64,000 bases of DNA from Pontiellaceae bacterium B1224. GTDB lineage: Bacteria > Verrucomicrobiota > Kiritimatiellia > Kiritimatiellales > Pontiellaceae. Made by a program: the position numbers and the translations under genes. Shown here one piece after another: positions 35,353 to 44,787 of this stretch (its first letter is position 1; each line of letters opens with the position of its first letter). The stretch spans positions 1-64,000 of the forward strand of contig JAROBA010000002.1 in assembly GCA_029432815.1 (NCBI GenBank). Direction: 5' to 3'. Under the pieces are notes generated by a model, which made no database searches, was not told where the DNA came from, and saw only the letters and a list, made by a program, of their open reading frames with translations.

Positions 35353-36893
35353 AAATCCAGGCCGATTGCCAGCTGAACCATGGCGGTGCGGGGATAATTA
35401 ACGCCATCGTATTCCACGGTGTCATCAATGGAAACCGCTGCCCCCAGATCAAATGAAAGGGCCCAGGCCTGAAAACCGAGTCCGCCGGTCAGTACCCAGC
35501 CGATATCGGATTCGGCTATATTTTTATAGGTTCCAAGTCGCAGCTGGATAATCGAAAGATCCAGTTCACTGCCAAAAGCAAGGCGCTGAACGTCATACCC
35601 ACGCAACAGCGTGCCCGTTTTCAGCAGATCATAATCCGTTGTCAGTGCAAACCGCCGAACAGGAATCCATGCTGCGCCGAATGTAATCTGTGGATCGAGG
35701 GTTACATCAGGCACCGTGATCTGTGTGGGTGTTCCGTTAACGGTCACCTCCTGCGTGTACCCATCAAAAGAGGGTTTATTCAGATTGTATCCCGTCAGCG
35801 CAAATTGAAATTTCGGGATGCGATACATCATGGCCGCATCCAGACCGAATGAAACACTGCCTTTAGAGGAATCGAGCGAATCCTGCAGAATGTTTTCATT
35901 GTCATCGTTGAACGCCCAGACCTGCGTTCCGTACACCTGCCCAAAGATCGCTTTCGCCGTCAAACCGATTGAAAAGTTATCATTAAATGCATAGCCATAG
36001 CTGATTGGAATCTCAGCTGCAAAAAACCCGCGCCCGGTGATGGAGGTTTGGTTATCGGACAAATACCCGCTCACTCCACCCGAGGCTTCGATCGTCTGCC
36101 GCAAGGTATCCACCGCAGCCGAAACCTGATTCTGATCGATTTTTCCTTCATCAACCAACTGCTGAAGCTTTGCATCAATATAGTCAACGGCATCGCCTGC
36201 TGCCGCCGAGGAAAGTGCAGAGGAAAGTGCCGCCTGTTGATCCGGAGTTAAAATGGACCGAATATACGTTCCACCTCCGATTCCCTCCATCTGTGCGGCC
36301 GACTGGAGTTCATCGGCAATTTGAGATGCTGCCATGTTCAGGCCAAGATTGAGCAAATCAAGATCATTGATCCATCCGCCTATTTGACCAAACACCCGAA
36401 ATCCCGTTCCGAAATGCCCGATCTGCATAGTGGTCGAGGCGCTTGCACCGACAATGATGGTGTCTTGTTCATTGATGTTCCCTAAAGCACCGGCAATCTC
36501 GATCAGACTGCGTACATTATCGACGTTGCCCAGCGAACCAAGTTCATAGCGACTGAAATCTATTCCGCCCAACTGTTCCAGATAAGCTCCAAGGTCGCCG
36601 GTAAATGAGGCTTCCGCTCCCACATCGAGAAAGCTCCAGCCCACATACTGCTCCGAAAGTTGCTGATTATCCACACGATCATTGCTGTTGGACCGGCTCA
36701 TAAAGCCCAGTGCGGCCGGATTAACCTTTACCGCTGAAGCTCCGGTTACCATAGCCGAATCGGCGCCGCCCATCGCCCCTCCCCGGATATCGGCCAGGCC
36801 CAAGTCGTCAATAGCTGCCCGTACAGAAACCGCGCTCATCAGCATCAGACCGAAAAAGACCGATCCTGCTGTACGCTTCAAAAAATGATTCAT
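35349..36893 (-). CDS. Outer-membrane beta-barrel protein (TraF_2/FadL-like)
   Basis: A 514-residue protein with a signal peptide (GLMLMSAVSVRA) and a mature start LADIRGGAMGGADSAMVTGASAVKVNPAALGF, the pattern of the TraF_2/FadL-type barrels often labelled conjugal transfer TraF. The C-terminal half is strand-rich with repeated barrel segments (FQFALTGYNLNKPSF, VRRFALTTDYDLLKTG). There is no conjugation gene nearby, so the TraF label should not be read as function. It overlaps the ilvY stop by 4 bp on the opposite strand. Confidence 0.75.
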   Translation of the reverse strand: MNHFLKRTAGSVFFGLMLMSAVSVRAAIDDLGLADIRGGAMGGADSAMVTGASAVKVNPAALGFMSRSNSNDRVDNQQLSEQYVGWSFLDVGAEASFTGDLGAYLEQLGGIDFSRYELGSLGNVDNVRSLIEIAGALGNINEQDTIIVGASASTTMQIGHFGTGFRVFGQIGGWINDLDLLNLGLNMAASQIADELQSAAQMEGIGGGTYIRSILTPDQQAALSSALSSAAAGDAVDYIDAKLQQLVDEGKIDQNQVSAAVDTLRQTIEASGGVSGYLSDNQTSITGRGFFAAEIPISYGYAFNDNFSIGLTAKAIFGQVYGTQVWAFNDDNENILQDSLDSSKGSVSFGLDAAMMYRIPKFQFALTGYNLNKPSFDGYTQEVTVNGTPTQITVPDVTLDPQITFGAAWIPVRRFALTTDYDLLKTGTLLRGYDVQRLAFGSELDLSIIQLRLGTYKNIAESDIGWVLTGGLGFQAWALSFDLGAAVSIDDTVEYDGVNYPRTAMVQLAIGLDF

Positions 36894-36953
36894 CTAAATA
36901 ACTCCGTAAGAAACGAGCGGATAATACAGTTTCAGCATTGAAATTTACAGCTT

Positions 36954-36988
36954 AAAAAAATACCCGCCCGTCTCGCGACGGTCGGGTA
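36954..36988 (-). terminator. Rho-independent terminator of amtB-glnB
   Basis: Read on the minus strand, TACCCG-a-CCGTC/GACGG-g-CGGGTA forms a stable stem with a GCGA loop followed by seven T. It lies about 45 bases after the PII stop. Confidence 0.9.
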
Positions 36989-36992
36989 CATC

Positions 36993-37015
36993 GCGCCCGG
37001 AGAGAGGCCGGGCGC
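36993..37015. repeat. GC-rich hairpin between PII gene and terminator
   Basis: Perfect arms GCGCCCGG and CCGGGCGC with a 7-nt loop lie just upstream of the terminator in the PII transcript. It may protect the mRNA end. Confidence 0.6.
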
Positions 37016-37034
37016 TAGGAGGAGAGATTCTGGA

Positions 37035-37376
37035 TCAGCCTACAGCGTCAGTCCCCGTTTCTCCCGTACGGATCCGGATGCACTTGGGCAGATCAAGGAT
37101 GAAGATCTTTCCATCCCCGATATTACCACTGCGTGCTCCTTTAATGATCGCGTCGGTAGTGGACTCGACAAACTCGTCGTTCACAGCGATTTCCATACGA
37201 ACCTTTTTAAGCAGGTTCACTTCAATGTCCGCGCCGCGGTAGGTTTCGTGATAGCCCTTCTGCTGTCCGCATCCCATGGCATTGGTAACGGACATTTTGT
37301 AGACCTCTGCGTCGTAAAGCGACTGCTTCACGTCGTTGAGTGCTTCGGGCTGAATGTATGCAATAATCAGTTTCAT
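37035..37376 (-). CDS. Nitrogen regulatory protein PII (GlnB/GlnK)
   Basis: A 113-residue PII signal protein that binds ATP/ADP and 2-oxoglutarate and controls ammonium uptake and nitrogen metabolism. The T-loop reads [16 protein letters not shown], so Tyr46 is kept but the uridylylated Tyr51 of E. coli GlnB is Ile here, and position 49 is Ala. The C-terminal [18 protein letters not shown] block is conserved. It follows amtB by 18 bp in the same operon, so it most likely gates AmtB. Confidence 0.93.
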   Translation of the reverse strand: MKLIIAYIQPEALNDVKQSLYDAEVYKMSVTNAMGCGQQKGYHETYRGADIEVNLLKKVRMEIAVNDEFVESTTDAIIKGARSGNIGDGKIFILDLPKCIRIRTGETGTDAVG

Positions 37377-37394
37377 TAGTTTGGTCCTTTCAGA

Positions 37395-38741
37395 TTAAAC
37401 GTTCGTGAAGAACTGGAAGCCATGATACGCTTCCATTCCGTGTTCGCCAAGGTCAAGTCCCTTGAGTTCTTCTTCTTTGCTCACGCGGATACCGACGGTG
37501 ACTTTCAAGACCATGAAGATGAGCAAAGCAGCCGGGAAACAAACCACTGCATAGGCCGCAATACCAATGAGCTGCGGAACAATTCCATGGTCCGGGCTGA
37601 GGGCAACAAACAGCGTTCCGAGAATACCGCAAACCAGATGGACGGTCGTTGCACCCACCGGATCGTCAAGTTTCAGACGGTCGAAGAACATTACAGAAAC
37701 CACCGCAATTGCTCCGCAAACCAGACCAACCACAACGGCCCATGGAACGGAGATGACATCCGCACCGGCCGTGATTCCGACCAAGCCGGCCAGACAGCCG
37801 TTGAGCACCATGGTGAGGTCCGGATGCTTCTGAACAATCCACGATGTCGTCATGGAACCAATAATACCGGCGGCGGCGGCAAGACAGGTTGTAACGAGAA
37901 CATAGGAAACGAGTCCCGGATCAGCCGACAGCACAGAACCGCCGTTAAATCCGAACCAACCGAGCCACAGGAGAAATACACCGATGGTGAGCAGCGGCAT
38001 GCTATGCCCCTGAATGGCTTTAACTTTGCCGTTCACGTATTTACCCAGTCGTGGTCCGAGCAGGATGATACCGGCGAGAGCACCCCATCCACCTACGGAG
38101 TGAACGAGCGTGGAGCCTGCAAAATCATAGAAGCCAATATTGTCGAGCCAGCCAGCGCCCCATTTCCAGGAACCAACCCACGGATAAACAATACCAACAT
38201 AAATAGCGCTGAAGATCAGGAACGGTCCTAATTTAACGCGACCGGCAACCGCGCCCGAAACAATGGTAGCTGCTGTGGCGGCGAACATGCCCTGAAACAA
38301 AAAATCTGTCCAATAGGTATAGCCTGGATTATAGGCCGAGGTCAGGCCGCCTTCCGGACAGCTGATGCCGAAGCCGGCAAATCCGAAGATACCGTTCCAA
38401 TCGACGCCCATTTCACCCGGATACATCAGGTTGAAGCCCACCATCGCATAGGTCAGAAGACCAATCGCCGGAATGGCTGTGTTTTTGAACAGAATATTCA
38501 CTGAGTTCTTTGCGCGGGTCAGGCCGGTTTCCACCATAGCGAACCCCAGATGCATGATGAATACGAGGAACGTCGCAACCATCATCCAGGTATTATTAAC
38601 GGTAAACATGGCCGTATCGGCCGTTGCCAAGGCATCGACCGCGGTGACTTCGGCGGCAACATCTTCCGCCAGGGTGGCCATCGGCAGCGCGACAGCACAA
38701 AGCGCGATCAACAGCATCGCGATTTTCTTAATTTTTTGCAT
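37395..38741 (-). CDS. amtB: Ammonium transporter
   Basis: A 448-residue Amt/Rh channel with an N-terminal signal-like segment and 11 TM helices. The pore twin histidines are present in STLVHSVGGWGAL and ATTVHLVCGILG. The C-terminal tail (VSKEEELKGLDLGEHGMEAYHGF) has the pattern that contacts PII proteins. It is first in an amtB-PII operon and sits behind a good sigma-54 promoter, so it should be induced in nitrogen limitation. Confidence 0.96.
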   Translation of the reverse strand: MQKIKKIAMLLIALCAVALPMATLAEDVAAEVTAVDALATADTAMFTVNNTWMMVATFLVFIMHLGFAMVETGLTRAKNSVNILFKNTAIPAIGLLTYAMVGFNLMYPGEMGVDWNGIFGFAGFGISCPEGGLTSAYNPGYTYWTDFLFQGMFAATAATIVSGAVAGRVKLGPFLIFSAIYVGIVYPWVGSWKWGAGWLDNIGFYDFAGSTLVHSVGGWGALAGIILLGPRLGKYVNGKVKAIQGHSMPLLTIGVFLLWLGWFGFNGGSVLSADPGLVSYVLVTTCLAAAAGIIGSMTTSWIVQKHPDLTMVLNGCLAGLVGITAGADVISVPWAVVVGLVCGAIAVVSVMFFDRLKLDDPVGATTVHLVCGILGTLFVALSPDHGIVPQLIGIAAYAVVCFPAALLIFMVLKVTVGIRVSKEEELKGLDLGEHGMEAYHGFQFFTNV

Positions 38742-38806
38742 TTTGCATCCTCCAGGAATTTAAACAATTTTTTAACGACCCAGTAGCGGCCGATTGGAAG
38801 CCTAAT

Positions 38807-38822
38807 TGCAGGAGGTGTGCCA
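38807..38822 (-). promoter_or_regulatory. Sigma-54 promoter of amtB
   Basis: On the minus strand, TGGCACACCTCCTGCA matches the sigma-54 consensus TGGCAC-N5-TTGCA with one change and the exact GG-to-GC spacing. It ends 66 bp upstream of the amtB ATG, giving a leader of about 50 nt. The AT-rich DNA behind it (38850-38950) could carry activator sites. Confidence 0.8.
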
Positions 38823-39002
38823 GCGAACCCCGGAAGCCATAGAGTGCTTTAGGGCAAGTATTAACAAATATTTCCGAAAAATGCCCTGAAACAACAATTT
38901 TGACAGTTATGTTAAATATATAACTTATATTACATAATTGTATTTCATAAACCCGGGGTTTCCACGGGTATATTCAATGCTTAGAACAGCGTCGTGAGCA
39001 GA

Positions 39003-41285
39003 TCAGGCTTCGACTTCTTTCGCCAGATTACGGTCCAGCAGAAAGGCTTCCACTTCGCTGATGCGTCCGAAATCGAGCATGCAGTTGGCAATCTCTTCGG
39101 CCTCGGCCAGATTGGTGGCATTCACCAGTCGCTGCACCGTCGGCGCATTCACACTGTCGATACTGAACTTTTTAAGCCCGACGCCCAGCAGGAACGGCAG
39201 CATCCGCGGATCCGCCGACAAATCGCCGCAAATGGATACGTCGATATTATGCGTCATGCCGGCCGACACAATCCGGTTGATTGCGCGCAGAATGGCCGGA
39301 TGATGAGCCAGATACAATTTGGAAACCATTTCATTGGTCCGGTCGACCGCGAGCATATACTGAATCAGGTCGTTCGAACCGATCGAAAGAAAGTCCGCTT
39401 CGTGAGCCAGCTCGTCGACGACCTCAACCGCAGACGGCAGTTCCATCATGACCCCGAGTTTCGTCTTCGGGTTATAAGCAATGCCCTCAGCATCCAGACT
39501 GATCATGCACTCCTGCACAATGTCACGCGCGGCAATAAAATCGTCCACCGAAGAAACCAGCGGGAACATAATCCGGGTGTCGGCATTCGCACCCGCCCGC
39601 AGGAATGCGCGCAGCTGCTGAGTGAAAATATCTTTGTTCTGCAGCGAAAAACGAATCGCCCGCATTCCCAGAAACGGATTGGCTTCGGTGACGTTCGAAT
39701 AATAGGACAACATTTTGTCGCCCCCGATATCCAACGTCCGGAACGTAACGGTCCGGCCTTCCATCTGATCGACGAGCTTTTTATAGATGACGTACTGTTC
39801 TTCCTCCGTCGGAAAATCATTCCGGACAATAAAAGGAAACTCCGAGCGGTACAGCCCCACCCCTTCCACTTTGAACTCCCGTGCCGGTTTGAGGTCGCTC
39901 AACAGATTGATGTTGGCATAAATATTCACCTGCTCACCGCATTTCGTGAGCGTCTGCTCCTTCATGTCGGAAGCATCGTGGAGCATTTTCCAGGCGCTTT
40001 CGAGTTCCCGGTATTTATCGTAAACTTCGCAGCCCGGATGCAGATAAATAATACCCTGCTCGGCATCCATCAGCATTTCTTCGCCATCCGGAATGCTGTC
40101 GGCCTGATCGCGGCTGATAGCCACCATCGGAATGCCCAGAGAGCGGGAAATGATGGCATTGTGCGAAGTCACTCCACTGCTGACGATGAACCCTTCCACA
40201 TTTTCGGCAGAAAGCTTCAGAATATCGGACGGCAGCAATTCATGGGCAATAATGATCTGTCCGCGATAGTCGCATTCATCGGACTCCTCGTTTAGCAGAT
40301 TGCGGGTAAGGCGGTTTCCCAGGTCCTTAACATCCAGCACCTTCTCGCGAATAAGCGGCATTTTGCTCTTCGAGAAAATTTCAACATATTCATTAACAAC
40401 GGTGGCAATCGCCTGTACGGCCTCTGTCCCGGTATGAATCAGGTTGGCAATCCGACCGGTGAACTGCTGATCTTCCAGAATCAACAGGTGTGCACTGAAA
40501 ATCAAGACGGCCACATCGGCCAGGTCTTCACTCATCTGGCGCTGCAGCTTATCGATCTGGTCGGCCGTATTTTCCACGGCCCGTTCAAAATCCTCCACAG
40601 TGATTGGAGGCGCATCCGGATCGGGGAGCGCGCAGGTTTCATTTTCGGCGGAATCCAGCGTAAAAGCCTTCCCTCGTGCGGTGCCTGTACTCGCCGAACG
40701 CCCCCGGATAATGGAATCGGCAATCACCTTTTTCGGTGCAGGCACAGCGGCGGCGGCTGCGGCCGCTTCTTCCCGGGCCTCGCTCAAGAGCTGCACGTTT
40801 TCAATCATGGTGGCCAGCTGGGCTGCAATGGCCCGCAGGGCCTTCACATCGTTCGGCGTGAAATAGTTCGCTTCACCGGCCTGCACCACCAACGCTCCAA
40901 TACGGCGCAGCCCGCGCAGGATCGGCACCGCCAGAAAAGCTTCGTAATCCTCTTCATGAATGCCCGGGAAAAATTTATAAGAGGAACTCTGGGATGCGGT
41001 TCCAACGCAGATCGGGCGCAATTCGCGGACTGCACGGCCCGTAATTCCCTCCCCCAGCTTCAGCTTAACCTCACCAATAGCCATGAGGTCCAGCCCCTGC
41101 GTAGCGCGCAGGGTCAGTTCTTTATGCTCTTCATCATAAATATAGATTGAACAGACATCCGCATGCATATGCCCCGCCACAGACGTCACTACTTTCTGTA
41201 GCAACTCCCTACGGTCACGGCCCCCTTCGGCCAGCGATATCAGCTCCGCGATATCGCATACCAGATCTACGTTTCTCTTTTTCAT
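39003..41285 (-). CDS. ptsP: GAF-domain phosphoenolpyruvate phosphotransferase (enzyme I Ntr)
   Basis: A 760-residue enzyme I of the nitrogen-type PTS. Residues 1 to about 165 are a GAF domain (sensor of glutamine or 2-oxoglutarate in studied cases). An N-terminal enzyme I domain and the swivelling domain follow, with phospho-acceptor His375 in GVTSHNAIISRSLGIP, then the PEP-binding barrel (LYRSEFPF, RTLDIGGDK, FLSIGSNDLIQY, ICGDLSADP). It phosphorylates an NPr-type carrier, not in this window. Its place next to amtB and PII fits a nitrogen role. Confidence 0.94.
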   Translation of the reverse strand: MKKRNVDLVCDIAELISLAEGGRDRRELLQKVVTSVAGHMHADVCSIYIYDEEHKELTLRATQGLDLMAIGEVKLKLGEGITGRAVRELRPICVGTASQSSSYKFFPGIHEEDYEAFLAVPILRGLRRIGALVVQAGEANYFTPNDVKALRAIAAQLATMIENVQLLSEAREEAAAAAAAVPAPKKVIADSIIRGRSASTGTARGKAFTLDSAENETCALPDPDAPPITVEDFERAVENTADQIDKLQRQMSEDLADVAVLIFSAHLLILEDQQFTGRIANLIHTGTEAVQAIATVVNEYVEIFSKSKMPLIREKVLDVKDLGNRLTRNLLNEESDECDYRGQIIIAHELLPSDILKLSAENVEGFIVSSGVTSHNAIISRSLGIPMVAISRDQADSIPDGEEMLMDAEQGIIYLHPGCEVYDKYRELESAWKMLHDASDMKEQTLTKCGEQVNIYANINLLSDLKPAREFKVEGVGLYRSEFPFIVRNDFPTEEEQYVIYKKLVDQMEGRTVTFRTLDIGGDKMLSYYSNVTEANPFLGMRAIRFSLQNKDIFTQQLRAFLRAGANADTRIMFPLVSSVDDFIAARDIVQECMISLDAEGIAYNPKTKLGVMMELPSAVEVVDELAHEADFLSIGSNDLIQYMLAVDRTNEMVSKLYLAHHPAILRAINRIVSAGMTHNIDVSICGDLSADPRMLPFLLGVGLKKFSIDSVNAPTVQRLVNATNLAEAEEIANCMLDFGRISEVEAFLLDRNLAKEVEA

Positions 41286-41426
41286 GATGTCCCAAACAAC
41301 TTAATAAGGGACAACATATCGGGCATTATGTCGAGAGTCAAAGGTTAGAGATTATCCAATTTACGAATCGACCTTATTAAAGGGCTTCCGTACTATTTTT
41401 GTTCAATTTGAAAGAGCGAATATATA

Positions 41427-44400
41427 ATGAATATACCTTCTGCTGAACAACTGCTCGAACTGTACCGTCCTATGGTTGCCTCGCGCTACACCGACCAACT
41501 GCAGTCGGCGGCCGCCCAACGTGGCGAGGTTTTTTTCTATATCCCTTCATCGGGACACGAAGCCTCCGCCGCTCTGGAACCGCACCTGATTGAGGGCGAC
41601 TGGCTGCACCTGCACTATCGCGACCGTGCTCTTGCCTATGCCCGCGGCGTTTCCTATGAAACCGTTTTTTACGGCCTTTTCTCCAAAGAAGAGTCCAACT
41701 CCGCCGGACGGCGTATGCCTGCCTTCCCGTGCGATCCATCCCTGAACATCATGAGCACCCCGACGCTCGTCGGCAGCAATGTGCTGCAGGCCGTCGGCGT
41801 GGCCGCCACCATTAAAGACGATGAAGGCAACCCGTTTGTTCTCGTCTCCGTGGGCGACGGCGCCACCCAGCAGGGCGAATTCTACGAGGCCGTGGCCGAA
41901 GCCGTGCGCTCCAACCTGCCGGTTCTCTTCCTGATCGAAGACAACCGCTTTGCGCTCTCCACCGTCACCAAAGGCAACACCTTCTATTCCCTGCCCAATG
42001 GCGAAGCCGACTCCTTTTACGGACTGCCGATTCATCGGGTCGACGGTTCTGACGCGGTTCCAACCTTTGGAAAATTCGGCGAAGTGGTTTCCAACCTTCG
42101 GAAAACCCGCGGCCCGCAAATTGTGGTTTTCAATGTGGAACGACTTGAAAGCCACACCAACGCCGACGACCAATCGATGTATCGCACCGAGGCCGATCTT
42201 AAAAACGCGGCCGAGAATGCCGACCCCTGCGCCAAGCTGCGCGACTATATGCTCGCCAATGGTGTGGATGCCGCCGAAGTGAAAGCGGTTGAAGACGATG
42301 TGAAGGCGAAAGTCGATGCCGCCTTCCACCTTTCCCGCACCGGCACCACGCCCAAAGCCGTGCTGACGGCCAAGAAGGAACTCCCCGCTCCGCGCGAAGA
42401 ATATCTGGGAACTTCCAATGATCGGAACCTCAGTATGCTCGAAGCCATGCGCGAGGCCCTGAAGAACCGACTTTCCAATGATCGGAAAACCTTCCTGCAC
42501 GGACAGGATATTGAAGATCCGAAAGGCGATGTCTTCGGGCTCACCCGCGGGCTCTCCCAAACCTTCCCCGATCAGGTGAATAATGCGCCGCTGGCCGAAA
42601 ACACCATTCTCGGTGTCGCAACCGGACAGGCGCTGGCAGGCGCAAAACCCGTCGCCTTCATGCAGTTCGCCGATTTCATGCCGGTGGCGTATAACCACAT
42701 TCTTTCCGAAATCGGTGCGATGTACTGGCGCACGAACGGCCAGTTTGAAACGCCCGTACTGATCATGTCGATTGCAGGCGGCTACCGTCCGGGCCTCGGT
42801 CCGTATCATGCCCAGACCATGGAATCGATTTGTGCGCACGTTCCCGGCGTCGATGTATTCATGCCCTCCACTGCGGCGGATGCTGCGGGGCTGCTGAATG
42901 CCATCGCCGAATCCGGCCGCCCGTCGGTTTTCCTCTTTCCGAAGAGTCTGATTAACGACCGCGCAAATACCACCTCCGCCGATATCGACAAACAGTATGT
43001 CCCGATTGGCAAAGCCCGTGTTGCGCGCGTCGGACAGGATATTACCCTGGTCAGCTGGGGAAGCTGCATGCCGGTGGTCGAGCGGACTGCCGAAGCGTTG
43101 AAAGAAATCGGTCTGAACGCGGAGGTCCTCGATCTTCGTACGATCTTCCCGTGGGATGAAGAAACCGTTCTGGCTTCCGCCCGAAAAACCGGCAAACTGA
43201 TCATCATCCACGAAGACAACCAGACAGCCGGTATGGGCGGCGAAATTGCCGCAGCCATTGCTGAAAAAGCCGGAAGCGAAGTGCAGGTGGCGCGCGTCAC
43301 CCGTCCCGACACCTACATTCCCTACGATTTTTCCTGCCAGATCGACGTACTGCCCTCCTTCAAGCGCACACTCGAAAAATGCTGCGAGTTGCTGGATGTT
43401 GATATCCATTGGGAAAAACCGGTGGAAGAAGAAGCCGGCACCGTCATCGTTAAAGCCATCGGCTCCAGCCCGTCCGACGAAACCATCAATGTCGCCAGCC
43501 TGCTGGTGAGCGAAGGCGAAGATATTGCCGAAGGCGATCTGATTGCCTCGGTCGAAGCCGATAAAGCCTCGATGGACATCTCTTCTCCAGTGTCTGGAAA
43601 GATTGCGAAGATCCTAGTTGAAGAAGGCGACACGCTGACCGTCGGAACACCAATGCTCAAGATTGCATCCGATGAAGCCGCCCAGCTCAAACCGCTCACC
43701 AAAGAAGAACCCGGCACCCCGATCATGGAACGGAGGCGGGCATCCGCCCCATCCCCGGTCCCTCAAGTATCAAGCATCCAGCGTCAATCCCCGATCTACA
43801 TTTCCAACATCACCACTGTATTCGGCTCCCGCCACCTGACCAACGATGAGTTGCTGCAGGGCCACGGCGAGTGGGATTCAGAAGCCATCCGCAAACGAAC
43901 CGGCATCGAAAACCGCTACTGGATCGACGGCGATGAAACGGTATTGACGCTCGCGGTCGATGCGACCAAACAGCTACTCGAAAAAGAAAATCTGCAGATC
44001 TCCGACATCGGAGCCATCATCTGCTCAACCGGTACGCCAACCACCATGACACCTTCGCTGGCCTGTAGCGTCTTGCACGCACTCAGCCCGGAAAAAGGAG
44101 AAGTGCTGATGCAGGCACACGATGTGAATGCCGCCTGCTCGGGGTACATGTATGCCCTGCAGTCCGCCTTCGACTTCCTGACCAATGCGCCCGAGAAAAA
44201 GGTGATCGTCATCACCGCCGAAACGCTTTCGCCAATGGTCAACCACAACGACCAGAAAACAATGGCGCTCTTCGGCGATGCGGCTACCGCTTCGCTCGTG
44301 AGCTGTGAAAAGCGGCCAGGCAATATCGGCGTGAAACTCAACCGTCCGTTCCTCTCCGCCACGGGCGTTGAGCCCAAGGTGCTCTATGTTCCAAACATGG

Positions 44401-44753
44401 GAAGCGGGGAAGTCATCGAAATGGAAGGCCTCACCGTATTTAAGCTGGCCGTGCGCAAGATGATCGACATGCTCGATAATGCCTGTAAAGAACGCGGTAT
44501 TACGGTTGATGATCTCGATAAGATTGTTCCGCATCAGGCGAACGAGCGCATCATCGAGGCAATTCGGAAAACGATTAAGTGCCCGCCGGAAAAAATGTTC
44601 AACCACATCCGGAAATACGGTAACACTTCGTCGAACACGATTCCGATTGCCCTGTGCGAACTGGTTCCAACCCTTGGAAACGAAACCAAAGTCGGCCTCA
44701 CCGCCTTCGGCGGCGGCTTCACCTTCGGCGCCGCGGTGATTGAAAAGGTTTAA
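41427..44753 (+). CDS. Fusion: 2-oxoacid dehydrogenase E1-alpha + E1-beta + lipoyl domain + ketosynthase III
   Basis: An 1108-residue single ORF with four parts. Residues 1 to about 320 are E1-alpha with the thiamine diphosphate motif GDG (143-145) to Asn173. Residues about 333-660 are E1-beta. Residues about 670-750 are a lipoyl domain with the modified Lys713 in EADKAS. After a Pro/Ser/Arg linker (752-788), residues about 790-1108 are a FabH-type 3-oxoacyl-ACP synthase with the full triad Cys904 (NAACSG), His1036 (PHQAN) and Asn1066 (YGNTSSN). There is no E2 acyltransferase domain. The enzyme should decarboxylate a 2-oxo acid (branched-chain by similarity), load the acyl on lipoate and pass it to the ketosynthase for condensation with malonyl-ACP. 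It stands alone, convergent with the SHD1 genes. Exact palindromes lie at 42058 and 44665, with several near copies. Confidence 0.93.
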   Translation: MNIPSAEQLLELYRPMVASRYTDQLQSAAAQRGEVFFYIPSSGHEASAALEPHLIEGDWLHLHYRDRALAYARGVSYETVFYGLFSKEESNSAGRRMPAFPCDPSLNIMSTPTLVGSNVLQAVGVAATIKDDEGNPFVLVSVGDGATQQGEFYEAVAEAVRSNLPVLFLIEDNRFALSTVTKGNTFYSLPNGEADSFYGLPIHRVDGSDAVPTFGKFGEVVSNLRKTRGPQIVVFNVERLESHTNADDQSMYRTEADLKNAAENADPCAKLRDYMLANGVDAAEVKAVEDDVKAKVDAAFHLSRTGTTPKAVLTAKKELPAPREEYLGTSNDRNLSMLEAMREALKNRLSNDRKTFLHGQDIEDPKGDVFGLTRGLSQTFPDQVNNAPLAENTILGVATGQALAGAKPVAFMQFADFMPVAYNHILSEIGAMYWRTNGQFETPVLIMSIAGGYRPGLGPYHAQTMESICAHVPGVDVFMPSTAADAAGLLNAIAESGRPSVFLFPKSLINDRANTTSADIDKQYVPIGKARVARVGQDITLVSWGSCMPVVERTAEALKEIGLNAEVLDLRTIFPWDEETVLASARKTGKLIIIHEDNQTAGMGGEIAAAIAEKAGSEVQVARVTRPDTYIPYDFSCQIDVLPSFKRTLEKCCELLDVDIHWEKPVEEEAGTVIVKAIGSSPSDETINVASLLVSEGEDIAEGDLIASVEADKASMDISSPVSGKIAKILVEEGDTLTVGTPMLKIASDEAAQLKPLTKEEPGTPIMERRRASAPSPVPQVSSIQRQSPIYISNITTVFGSRHLTNDELLQGHGEWDSEAIRKRTGIENRYWIDGDETVLTLAVDATKQLLEKENLQISDIGAIICSTGTPTTMTPSLACSVLHALSPEKGEVLMQAHDVNAACSGYMYALQSAFDFLTNAPEKKVIVITAETLSPMVNHNDQKTMALFGDAATASLVSCEKRPGNIGVKLNRPFLSATGVEPKVLYVPNMGSGEVIEMEGLTVFKLAVRKMIDMLDNACKERGITVDDLDKIVPHQANERIIEAIRKTIKCPPEKMFNHIRKYGNTSSNTIPIALCELVPTLGNETKVGLTAFGGGFTFGAAVIEKV
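42058..42072. repeat. Dispersed palindrome copy 23
   Basis: TTCCAACCTTTGGAA in the E1-alpha part of the fusion; frame 2 (Pro-Thr-Phe-Gly). Confidence 0.92.
44665..44679. repeat. Dispersed palindrome copy 24
   Basis: TTCCAACCCTTGGAA in the ketosynthase part of the fusion; frame 2 (Pro-Thr-Leu-Gly). Confidence 0.92.
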
Positions 44754-44787
44754 GGCATCTCGCAGTCCTCTGAAGCGAGCATGCCGC

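Noticed and set aside
35349-36893. The barrel protein as part of a conjugation system (TraF)
   Set aside because: The family name is historical. No other transfer gene, relaxase or mobile element is nearby.
41547-43409. A 620-codon ORF antisense to the E1/ketosynthase fusion
   Set aside because: It mirrors the coding frame of a gene with intact catalytic motifs, with no start signal of its own. The same applies to long antisense ORFs opposite ilvC (32889-34280) and ptsP (38994-40295).
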